A stretch of 41,088 nucleotides of DNA. Source: an uncultured Bacilli bacterium. GTDB taxonomy: Bacteria; Bacillota_I; Bacilli_A; RF39; UBA660. The stretch covers positions 1 through 41,088 of the forward strand of contig CANRDD010000004.1 in assembly GCA_947629305.1 (NCBI GenBank). The letters run 5' to 3'. This document shows, one piece after another, positions 34,603 through 41,088 of this stretch. Below the pieces are notes generated by a model, which was given only the letters and a program-made list of their open reading frames with translations, had not been told where the DNA came from and ran no database searches. How positions within the stretch are numbered: the first letter of the stretch is position 1; each line of letters opens with the position of its first letter. A program made the translations under genes and the position numbers.

Positions 34603-35215
34603 TTAATAATTCCTCCTCATATACTCTTATATCATTTATTTTATTATTTTCGATATCTAAAACTATTATATCCATATCTTTTTCTGTATCATCTAATATT
34701 AATTCATCATTAAAGGTTAATATTAACCGATCATCTAAATTAAAACCATGTTCCGTATAATCTAATAAATAACTTAATATGGCTCTTTTATGCGTAAATA
34801 TAACAATATCTCCTTCATTATCTTTAATTATTTTATTAACTATTTTTTGCATTCTTTCTTTCGTATCATTTAATGATTCTCCAGCCGGATATTTAAAATT
34901 AAAATCTCTTTCTTGCATAAATCTTAACATTTTAATATTATGTCGACCCATATTTCCAATTACCGAATCTCTTAAATGCTTATCAATATAAATTGGTAAT
35001 TTATATTGATAAGCTAAATACTTTGCGCTATCAATTGCCGAGGCATAATCACTTGCATAAATACTTTCAATTTCTTCTAAATTCATTAAGATTTGGGCTT
35101 TCTTTTCTCCTAGAATAGATAAGGGTCTATTAATTCTTTTTTCTTCTAAAGAAACATCTGTTAAATAACTAATATTATCAATAACTAAATTATTACTAAT
35201 TAAATATAGCTTCAT
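34586..35215 (-). CDS. Histidine-phosphatase-fold protein lacking the catalytic RHG motif
   Basis: The 209-residue protein follows the phosphoglycerate-mutase/histidine phosphatase plan: N-terminal strand MKLYLI, then RPLSILGEKKA, SIYASDYASAIDSAKYLA, PAGES (110-114) and VIFTHKRAI with H142. The motif that follows the first strand in active enzymes, RHG, is replaced by S7-N8-N9, so both the catalytic histidine and the neighbouring arginine are absent. The second arginine (SDxxRAxxTA) is also missing. It is probably not a phosphatase; it could be a binding or regulatory protein. It overlaps the upstream export gene by four bases and pduL by 17, so it is kept in the operon and not decaying. Confidence 0.75.
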   Translation of the reverse strand: MKLYLISNNLVIDNISYLTDVSLEEKRINRPLSILGEKKAQILMNLEEIESIYASDYASAIDSAKYLAYQYKLPIYIDKHLRDSVIGNMGRHNIKMLRFMQERDFNFKYPAGESLNDTKERMQKIVNKIIKDNEGDIVIFTHKRAILSYLLDYTEHGFNLDDRLILTFNDELILDDTEKDMDIIVLDIENNKINDIRVYEEELLNGSKN

Positions 35216-35727
35216 TTTAATATTCCTTTCAAAACACCAAATGATAATAACATCATAATTAAACCTGCGACTAAAACACCAAGGGAAGCTGCAATTAAAG
35301 ATTTTTTCTTATCTAAACCAAGTAACGATGCGATTAAAGAACCTGTCCAAGCTCCCGTTGTTGGGAGAGGTACAGCCACGAAAAGAAATAAACCATAGTA
35401 TTTTAAACTATCAATTTTTCCTTCTTTTTTCGATGCATGTTTTTCACACCAATTGGCAAACTTTCTTAATCCTTTTTTCTTTTTAAAATAATTAAAGACT
35501 GGGGTAATAAACCAAAGAATAAAAGGAATAGGAATAATATTAGCAATAATACAAATAGTTAAACTGGGAATAGCATCAAGCCCAAGAAGAGTTGCCGCGA
35601 TCATCCCTCCTCTTAATTCTAAAATAGGTAACATTGATATAATAAAAATAGTGACATTTTTTCCTAACCAAGTTTTTCCTAAAAAAGAAAATATATTCAT
35701 AAAAAAAGTAACTAAACCTTCAACCAT
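35212..35727 (-). CDS. Small multidrug-export family membrane protein (Sm_multidrug_ex)
   Basis: About 171 residues from ATG 35727, with four to five membrane helices. Family motifs seen are LELRGGMIAA at about 35-44, the basic helix KFANWCEKHASKKEGKI, and VPLPTTGAWTGSLIASLLG at about 118-136. Despite the Pfam name (small multi-drug export) the function is not experimentally well established. The upstream start (35763) would lie 12 codons earlier and adds a hydrophilic stretch; GGTG lies six bases before ATG 35727. It heads the operon with the phosphatase-like gene, pduL and dusB. Confidence 0.8.
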   Translation of the reverse strand: MVEGLVTFFMNIFSFLGKTWLGKNVTIFIISMLPILELRGGMIAATLLGLDAIPSLTICIIANIIPIPFILWFITPVFNYFKKKKGLRKFANWCEKHASKKEGKIDSLKYYGLFLFVAVPLPTTGAWTGSLIASLLGLDKKKSLIAASLGVLVAGLIMMLLSFGVLKGILK

Positions 35728-35777
35728 TTTAACACCATCATTTCTATTTAAATTATAACACATAACTTTCTAAAATA

Positions 35778-36845
35778 TTAATTATTTTCTTTTAAAGATG
35801 CAACTTTTCCATCACTTATTTGCGTAAATTTCTTTTGAATTTTTTCACTCGTAATATGTAAATCATCAATACTTTGATTTACTTGTTTAACACATCTAGA
35901 TAATTTATCCCATCTTTCTTTATATCTAGTAAATTCTATACTTAATAAATTTAATTCTTCTTGAATAATTTTGGCATATTTATCTCTTTCCATATTTTTT
36001 AAAATCATACTAATAATAGATAAAGTACTAATTAAAGTTGTAGGTCCACATATCCAAACCTTTTTTTGATAAGCCAAATTAATTAATTCAGGATGATAAG
36101 CATTAATCTCGGCAAAAATAGCTTCAGCTGGTAAAAACATAATAGCCTCATCCCCTGTTTCCCCTGGAATAATATATTTTTCACTTATATCTAATATATG
36201 TTTTTTAACATCTTGAATAAATAATTTTTCTCTTGCTAATCTTTCTTCTTTACTTTTATTAAGATCAGTCATTTTTTGATAATTTTCTAAAGGAAACTTT
36301 GAATCAATTGCGATTGTCCCTAAAGGAGATGGTGCATATAATAAAGCATCAACAATAAGACCATTTTTAAATTTATGTTGCGTTTCATATATCCCATTTT
36401 GACTAGATCCAAAAGCATTATTTAAAATATATTCTAAATTAACTTCCCCAAAAGTACCTCTTGTTTTCTTATCTGTTAAAACACTTTGTAAAGAAACAAT
36501 TTCCCCACTTAAACTATCAATTTTCTTTTGAGCTTCATCAATCTTGGTTAATCTTTCTAAAACATGCATAAATGTTTTATTACTTCTTTCAAAATTTTGA
36601 TCTAATCTTTCATTAACTTTATCATTAATATGATTTAATTTATTTTCAATAGAATCATTTAATTTATTAAAATCATTAAATAAATCTTGACTAAACCCAA
36701 ACTTAAATTCTCCTATTTCTTTATTTATATTAGCTTCAAAATGCCCTAATTTTTCCATTAAATCACTATTATTATTCTTTCTTAAAACAAGAATTAATAA
36801 AATAATTAAATTTAATATTAATAAACTAATTATAATATATTCCAT
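35778..36845 (-). CDS. rmuC: RmuC family DNA recombination protein
   Basis: About 355 residues: one N-terminal membrane helix (2-20), a coiled coil (about 30-120), then the RmuC domain. Motifs include TRGTFGEVNLEYIL at about 130-143, VDALLYAP, GTIAIDSKFPLENY, and GDEAIMFLPAEAIFAEI at about 231-247. The nuclease-like fold of RmuC (PD-(D/E)xK-like) is linked to limiting DNA inversions and rearrangements in E. coli. ATG 36845 is chosen over TTG 36851, as AAGGAG lies nine bases upstream. Its promoter is immediately upstream. Confidence 0.9.
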   Translation of the reverse strand: MEYIIISLLILNLIILLILVLRKNNNSDLMEKLGHFEANINKEIGEFKFGFSQDLFNDFNKLNDSIENKLNHINDKVNERLDQNFERSNKTFMHVLERLTKIDEAQKKIDSLSGEIVSLQSVLTDKKTRGTFGEVNLEYILNNAFGSSQNGIYETQHKFKNGLIVDALLYAPSPLGTIAIDSKFPLENYQKMTDLNKSKEERLAREKLFIQDVKKHILDISEKYIIPGETGDEAIMFLPAEAIFAEINAYHPELINLAYQKKVWICGPTTLISTLSIISMILKNMERDKYAKIIQEELNLLSIEFTRYKERWDKLSRCVKQVNQSIDDLHITSEKIQKKFTQISDGKVASLKENN

Positions 36846-36868
36846 AAACAATTACTCCTTGTATTTTA

Positions 36869-36897
36869 ATTATACAATACAAATAATTGTTTGTAAA
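36869..36897 (-). promoter_or_regulatory. Sigma-A promoter of rmuC
   Basis: TTTACA (36892-36897) and TATAAT (36869-36874) on the minus strand are exactly 17 bases apart, about 24 bases before ATG 36845. It lies immediately after the asnB stop. Confidence 0.78.
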
Positions 36898-36900
36898 TAT

Positions 36901-38715
36901 CTATTTAAAAAATACTTTATACCAAACTAAAAAACAATAAATAGTCCATATTTTTCGGTAATTATCTTTTTTATTATTCTTATGATCATCTAATAATTTT
37001 AATAAATATTTTTCTTGAAAAAATTCTTGAGCTACTTCTTCCTCGAAAGTATTTTTAACTTGATGATAAAAATCATCTGTTTTAAGCCAAGAACGAACAG
37101 GCACAGGAAAACCTAATTTTTTCTTATTATAAGCATCAGTTGGAATTACTTCTTTAGCTGCCTTTCTTAAAGCTACTTTTGTATTATCCTTCGTTACTTT
37201 ATATTTAGTTTCTATTTTTGATGCTACTTTAAATACTTCTTTATCAATAAAAGGTACTCTTCCTTCTAAAGAATTAGCCATAGTCATTCGATCAGCTTTA
37301 AGAAGAATATCTTTCATAAGCCAGTAGTCAATATCAATAGCTTGCATTTTAACTATATCACTTTCTTTAGCATATTCTTTATAGGTATCTTGCACAACAT
37401 CAATAGCTTTTAATTTAGCTTTATTTTTTAATACTTTATTTATTTCTTTATCCCCAAAAACACGGTTAACCCCAATATAAGAGTTTTCTAATTTTTCCCC
37501 TCTTCTAATTAAAAAATTAATACCTCTTACCTCTGGAAATAAATGCGCTATTCTCGCAATAAAATGTCTTATTCCAAAAGGTATTTTATTATACCAAGCT
37601 AAATCAACATCTTGTCGATAGATATTATATCCTCCAAAAAATTCATCTGATCCTTCGCCTGATAAAACAACTTTAACGTCTTTAGAGGCAAGTGATGCCA
37701 CGAAATAAAGAGCAACCGCGGCGGGATCAGAAGTTGGTTCATCTAAATAATACATAACTTTAGGTATTGCATCTAAATATTCCTCTTTACTTATAATCTT
37801 ACTTTTATTAGCTAAACCTAATTTTTCCGTTAAAGATTTTGCATAATCAATTTCATTATAATTTTTTTCATCATAACCAACTGTATAGGTTTTAGCAGGT
37901 TTAGCTAAAGCTACTAAATAAGATGAATCAACGCCACTTGATAAAAAAGAACCAACTTCAACATCACTTAATAAATGTTTTTGAACAGAATCTTTCATTA
38001 CCTTACTTATACTTTCTACTGCTTCATCAAAACTTTGTTTTTCTTCTTTAAATTCTTTATGATAATATTTATCGATCTTTATTTTTCCATCTTGGAAAAA
38101 TAAAGAACAACCAGCATCTAAACGATAAACATTTTTAAAAAATGTTTCATTAGTTGGTGTAAAACTAAAAGATAAATAAGGCCCTAATATTTCTTCATTA
38201 AATTCTTTTTTAAATAAAGGATGTTCTAAAAAGGCTTTTATTTCCGAGGCAAACATAAAAGTATTTTGCATATATGTATAATATAAAGGTTTAATGCCAA
38301 AATTATCTCTGGCTAAAAATAAACTATTATTATTCTTATCATAAATAGCAAAAGCAAACATTCCTCTTAAATGTTTAGGTAAATCTTTTCCCCATTTTTC
38401 ATAACCATGCACTAATACTTCCGTATCACTATTTGTCTTAAAAAGATGATTACTCTTTTTTAATTCTTCTTTTAATTCTAAATAATTATATATTTCACCA
38501 TTAAAGATAACAACAATACTATTATCCTCATTATACATTGGTTGATTACCTAAAGTTAAATCAATAATAGCTAATCTTTGATGAGCTAAAGCAATATTAT
38601 CATCAATATAAAAACCTTCCCCATCAGGACCTCGATGTTTTAATTTCGCACTCATTTTTTTTATTATTTCTTCTTTATGATCTAATTTATTAACAAATCC
38701 TACTATTCCACACAT
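36901..38715 (-). CDS. asnB: Glutamine-hydrolysing asparagine synthase
   Basis: AsnB makes asparagine from aspartate, ATP and glutamine. The N-terminal glutaminase domain (about 1-200) begins MCGIVGF, exposing the nucleophile Cys2, with FNGEIYNYLELKEEL and RGMFAFAIYD. The synthetase domain has the PP-motif SSGVDSSYLVAL at about 259-270, VLSGEGSDEFFGGY at about 342-355, and LKADRMTMANSLEGRVPFID near 465. Length 604 is typical of this asnB group. It follows the LtaS-like gene by nine bases, so the two share a transcript. Some members of this group amidate wall precursors; the asparagine role is the safer call. Confidence 0.93.
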   Translation of the reverse strand: MCGIVGFVNKLDHKEEIIKKMSAKLKHRGPDGEGFYIDDNIALAHQRLAIIDLTLGNQPMYNEDNSIVVIFNGEIYNYLELKEELKKSNHLFKTNSDTEVLVHGYEKWGKDLPKHLRGMFAFAIYDKNNNSLFLARDNFGIKPLYYTYMQNTFMFASEIKAFLEHPLFKKEFNEEILGPYLSFSFTPTNETFFKNVYRLDAGCSLFFQDGKIKIDKYYHKEFKEEKQSFDEAVESISKVMKDSVQKHLLSDVEVGSFLSSGVDSSYLVALAKPAKTYTVGYDEKNYNEIDYAKSLTEKLGLANKSKIISKEEYLDAIPKVMYYLDEPTSDPAAVALYFVASLASKDVKVVLSGEGSDEFFGGYNIYRQDVDLAWYNKIPFGIRHFIARIAHLFPEVRGINFLIRRGEKLENSYIGVNRVFGDKEINKVLKNKAKLKAIDVVQDTYKEYAKESDIVKMQAIDIDYWLMKDILLKADRMTMANSLEGRVPFIDKEVFKVASKIETKYKVTKDNTKVALRKAAKEVIPTDAYNKKKLGFPVPVRSWLKTDDFYHQVKNTFEEEVAQEFFQEKYLLKLLDDHKNNKKDNYRKIWTIYCFLVWYKVFFK

Positions 38716-38724
38716 ATAGTCTCC

Positions 38725-40662
38725 TTATTTAAAATATTTATAATAATCATTTTGCATAATTAAAGAACTCATATTAATTTTATTAGCCACGATTTTATTC
38801 ATATTTTCAACATAATTATCAGGTAATTCTTCATCTGTTTTTGGCACAAATTTCCCACTTGCAGCATAATATGAACCATAGTCACTAACCCAACTACGAT
38901 TCCCAAAGATAGCTAAACCTGGTTCAGTACTTAAAATATCTTTACCTATAATAAGACGAGAATCATAATTTACCCCAAATAAATTATAAATAGTTGGTAA
39001 AACATCTATTTGACTACCTATTTTCTTTACTTCCACCTTATCCATTTTATTATTCCACAAAATAAAATTACTATGATTAATTTCAATAACATTATCTTTT
39101 TTATAATTAGATGCTTCATTTACTTCTTCATCACTTAACATATATGGATAGTGATCACCCACCAAGGCAATAACTGTATCATCAAGAATGCCCGCATCAC
39201 TTAATTTATTTAATAATAATTCTAAAGCTCGATCAAGTTCTATTTGAGCCGCTAAATAAGCTTTAACCGAATCAGAATATGGTAAAGATGCCACTTCATC
39301 TTTATGTTTTTTACTCATGGCATTACTTGATAAGCTATAGCCTCCATGGCCACTTACAGTAACATAGTAAGTCATAAATGGTTTAGAACTATTTGCATAA
39401 TCATTAAAAGTTGCTTCAATCATTTCTACATCAGATTCAGGCCAAATATTACAATTAATAACTTTTTCTAAACCATTTTTACAACCTTTAAAATTTGTAA
39501 AACCTAAAGAAGCTAAATATTTATATCTATTTTGAAATGTATAAGAGTGATCATGATAAGCGTATGTCGCATAACCAAGATCATCAAAAGCATTCGCAAG
39601 ACCAAATGGATAAACATTTTCTCCACTTTTCCATGGTTTTAAAAAACCTGTCGAAGCTACTAAACCTGTTAATTCTTGAAACTCTCCTCCAATAGTACTA
39701 CTAATAGTTGGGGTATAAAAATCTTTAAATACAAAACCATTATTAATTAACTTATATAATGTTGGGGTTCTATCTTTATCAACAGCTATTTCATTAAATG
39801 ATTCAGCCATAAACAAAATTAAATTCTTATTCTTAAAAAATCCTGTATATTCATTTTGTCTAGTTCCACTTTGATTTAAAAAATATTCATGCATTTGTTT
39901 TATAGTATTATTATTTTCATTCTTAATTAATTTATCAAAATCTATATCTAAATTATTATATTTATATTCTTTATTTTCTTCTATATTATCTATATTACTA
40001 TTATCTATATTAGGTATATCTAAATTAATTTTTTCTTCAAATCCAATTATATTTCTTTCTAAATCTAAGAAAAAACTATTCATAACACCTAATTTTTTAA
40101 TAGATAATTCTATATTATTAACATTATAATATAATTCATATTCTTCCCCTTTTCTTATCTTTAAAACAATATTAAATCCTATAAATATAATAATACCTAT
40201 ACCAACAAAGATACTATTATTAAGAATACTTTTCTTTTTTATAATAATCTTTTTATTTAAAGTAATCATTATAATTAATGGTATAAATAATATCATAATA
40301 TATAATATATTTTTAAGAACTAATAATAAGCCATCTGAGGCAAAATCTATGACTTGATCAGTAGCCGCTAATAAAGATAAATTAAAATAAAAACCAAAGA
40401 TCTTATATACACATAATTCTAAAGAATATAAAAACATAATTAATATACTCATTATATACATAATAACTTTATTAACTTTATGATTAAATAAACTAGTTAA
40501 AAAAGAAAGAATAAAACTCATAAATAAACTATATATAAATATTAATAATAAACTAAAATTAAATATATTATTATTAGTTAATAATTTAAACATTATTTCT
40601 AAATAAAATATTAATAAAAAATATATAATAACTACAATATTCTTTTTTAAAAAATCTTTCAT
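38725..40662 (-). CDS. LtaS-like sulfatase-family phosphoglycerol transferase
   Basis: About 645 residues from ATG 40662 (GGTGG five bases upstream; earlier TTG/GTG codons are part of that site). Five membrane helices (about 1-165) precede an extracytoplasmic sulfatase-fold domain. The metal-ligand glutamate is in LILFMAESFN (about 281-290), the predicted threonine nucleophile is T323 in SSTIGGEFQ, and VGDHYPY supplies late ligands. LtaS-type enzymes polymerise glycerol phosphate from phosphatidylglycerol to make lipoteichoic acid; relatives do related transfers. Asp/Asn-rich stretch at 215-250 links the two halves. Identity as the principal LTA synthase is not certain. Confidence 0.85.
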   Translation of the reverse strand: MKDFLKKNIVVIIYFLLIFYLEIMFKLLTNNNIFNFSLLLIFIYSLFMSFILSFLTSLFNHKVNKVIMYIMSILIMFLYSLELCVYKIFGFYFNLSLLAATDQVIDFASDGLLLVLKNILYIMILFIPLIIMITLNKKIIIKKKSILNNSIFVGIGIIIFIGFNIVLKIRKGEEYELYYNVNNIELSIKKLGVMNSFFLDLERNIIGFEEKINLDIPNIDNSNIDNIEENKEYKYNNLDIDFDKLIKNENNNTIKQMHEYFLNQSGTRQNEYTGFFKNKNLILFMAESFNEIAVDKDRTPTLYKLINNGFVFKDFYTPTISSTIGGEFQELTGLVASTGFLKPWKSGENVYPFGLANAFDDLGYATYAYHDHSYTFQNRYKYLASLGFTNFKGCKNGLEKVINCNIWPESDVEMIEATFNDYANSSKPFMTYYVTVSGHGGYSLSSNAMSKKHKDEVASLPYSDSVKAYLAAQIELDRALELLLNKLSDAGILDDTVIALVGDHYPYMLSDEEVNEASNYKKDNVIEINHSNFILWNNKMDKVEVKKIGSQIDVLPTIYNLFGVNYDSRLIIGKDILSTEPGLAIFGNRSWVSDYGSYYAASGKFVPKTDEELPDNYVENMNKIVANKINMSSLIMQNDYYKYFK

Positions 40663-40687
40663 AACTACCACCAACAAATTCTTTATT

Positions 40688-40696
40688 ATTATATCA
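40688..40696 (-). promoter_or_regulatory. Extended -10 promoter of the LtaS-like/asnB operon
   Basis: TGATATAAT on the minus strand, about 25 bases before ATG 40662. The -35 region falls in the T-tail of the upstream terminator and is only a weak match. Confidence 0.55.
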
Positions 40697-40711
40697 TAAT
40701 TTAATTAATTT

Positions 40712-40733
40712 AAAAAGAACCTATTCGGTTCTT
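40712..40733 (-). terminator. Intrinsic terminator of the surface-protein gene at the window edge
   Basis: AAGAACC and GGTTCTT form a 7-bp stem with a five-base loop, followed by T residues on the minus strand. It overlaps the TAA stop of the surface-protein gene. Confidence 0.7.
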
Positions 40734-41088
40734 ATTTGCCAAGAAAAATTGGCTTTTCATAGCTTCCGTCTCCTTCCAAATATTTTACCGTGGATTTCAG
40801 ATAGAAGGACGGGCGAACGCCAAACGCGAGTTCGACACTCTGGAGGTTCACGCGGCCATAGTAGCCGACAAACAGCGCACGATTGGAATGGTCCGAATAG
40901 CGGGAAATAGTCCATTCGTAAACGGCATTATATAGCCAATTCGCACTTCTATTTGTATCATTATTATAAGAACCTAAGTTTGTTTGCCAATTATCTTTAC
41001 TTGCGGCAAATCCATAGTCTGAGGCATACATTAATCCTACTTGGGCATTCACTGTCTTGGTTGTTGTTTGATAGCTTCCTTTTGTACC
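40732..41088 (-). CDS. Surface protein C-terminal domain, 5' part beyond window, GC-rich variable segment
   Basis: Only the last 118 codons are in the window; the frame stays open to position 41088, so the gene begins outside. The visible part matches the C-terminus of the protein at 21430: AQVGLMY, SDYGFAASKDNWQTNL, NRSANWLYNAVYEWTISR, GVRPSFYLKSTVKYLEGDGSYEKPIFLG (read in pieces). Between ISR and GVRPS are 26 residues unlike the paralogue. These codons (40822-40899) are 42 of 78 G+C and only 13 of 78 A on the coding strand, against a very AT-rich genome. The GTG at 41052 is not the real start. Surface location and domain role are inferred. Confidence 0.7.
   Translation of the reverse strand, partial: GTKGSYQTTTKTVNAQVGLMYASDYGFAASKDNWQTNLGSYNNDTNRSANWLYNAVYEWTISRYSDHSNRALFVGYYGRVNLQSVELAFGVRPSFYLKSTVKYLEGDGSYEKPIFLGK
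40822..40899 (-). other. GC-rich, A-poor variable segment of the surface-protein C-terminus
   Basis: Twenty-six codons between CGC (Arg) and GGC (Gly) of the flanks. About 54% G+C with codons such as GCG, CGC, GTC, GGC and CTC that are rare elsewhere in the window. The segment at the matching place in the paralogue (21517-21597) is 27 codons and unrelated residue by residue. Confidence 0.65.

Noticed and set aside
21430-41088. Complete diversity-generating retroelement
   Set aside because: Only candidate variable segments are seen. No reverse transcriptase, accessory protein or template repeat is in the window, and synonymous differences in the flanks do not show the strict A-only pattern.

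Overview
The window is AT-rich (roughly 27% G+C by eye). Its reading frames stay open under the standard bacterial code with TGA as a stop, so this is not a mycoplasma-type code. The gene content fits an endospore-forming Bacillota of class Bacilli, resembling uncultured gut lineages such as RF39. Supporting features are SpoIVB, a SpoIVFA/SpoIVFB pair beside MreC/MreD, a SpoIIB-like SPOR protein, an LtaS-type enzyme, a sortase, RecD2, PduL and an archaeal/eukaryal-type prolyl-tRNA synthetase. The lineage is inferred. Only three clear genes are on the + strand; all others are on the - strand. No rRNA, tRNA, CRISPR array, transposase, integrase or replication origin was recognised.

Layout. 1-5.6 kb: a zincin-like protein, then the cell-envelope and sporulation block SPOR protein-mreC-mreD-spoIVFA-spoIVFB, preceded by a small secreted protein and a CAP-domain protein. 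5.4-9.7 kb: an operon with its own consensus promoter (membrane protein, mtaB, recD2, YtxH-like protein). 9.7-11.2 kb: an intergenic region with a candidate small RNA, then a membrane-anchored surface protein. 11.2-16.2 kb: a YetF-like protein, a TIGR04086 protein, a small pseudopilin-like protein, tgt, a second candidate small RNA, two membrane proteins and queA. 16.2-19.8 kb: nucleoside kinase, glyA, folD and ruvB, in one operon with queA. 19.9-23.0 kb: a GspE/PilB-type ATPase on the + strand facing a large surface protein. 23.1-28.2 kb: spoIVB, proS, xseB, a coiled-coil membrane protein, xseA and an apparently frameshifted nusB. 28.2-32.9 kb: a sortase and a heterodimeric ABC exporter. 33.0-36.9 kb: dusB, pduL, a degenerate histidine phosphatase, a small export protein and rmuC. 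36.9-41.1 kb: asnB, an LtaS-like synthase, and the 3' part of another surface-protein gene cut by the window edge.

How the genes work together. The mre and spoIV genes serve wall elongation and the forespore-to-mother-cell signal: SpoIVB is the protease that triggers SpoIVFB through SpoIVFA, and all three are here in two loci. Tgt, QueA, MtaB and DusB modify tRNA; RecD2, RuvB, XseA/XseB and RmuC act on DNA.

The most unusual signal is in two related surface proteins, ending at 21430 and 40732. Their C-terminal domains are nearly identical except for a 26-27 residue segment that is almost completely different and unusually GC-rich, about 54% in one copy. This looks like a diversified cassette, either of the diversity-generating-retroelement type or swapped by gene conversion. 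Upstream of one of them, a 65-bp segment containing a promoter candidate lies between perfect 13-bp inverted repeats and holds a TA tract, so expression may be phase-variable. Other points to re-examine are the nusB frameshift, two candidate small RNAs, the dead histidine phosphatase, and a genome-style codon-context rule seen as eight CCGCGG sites.
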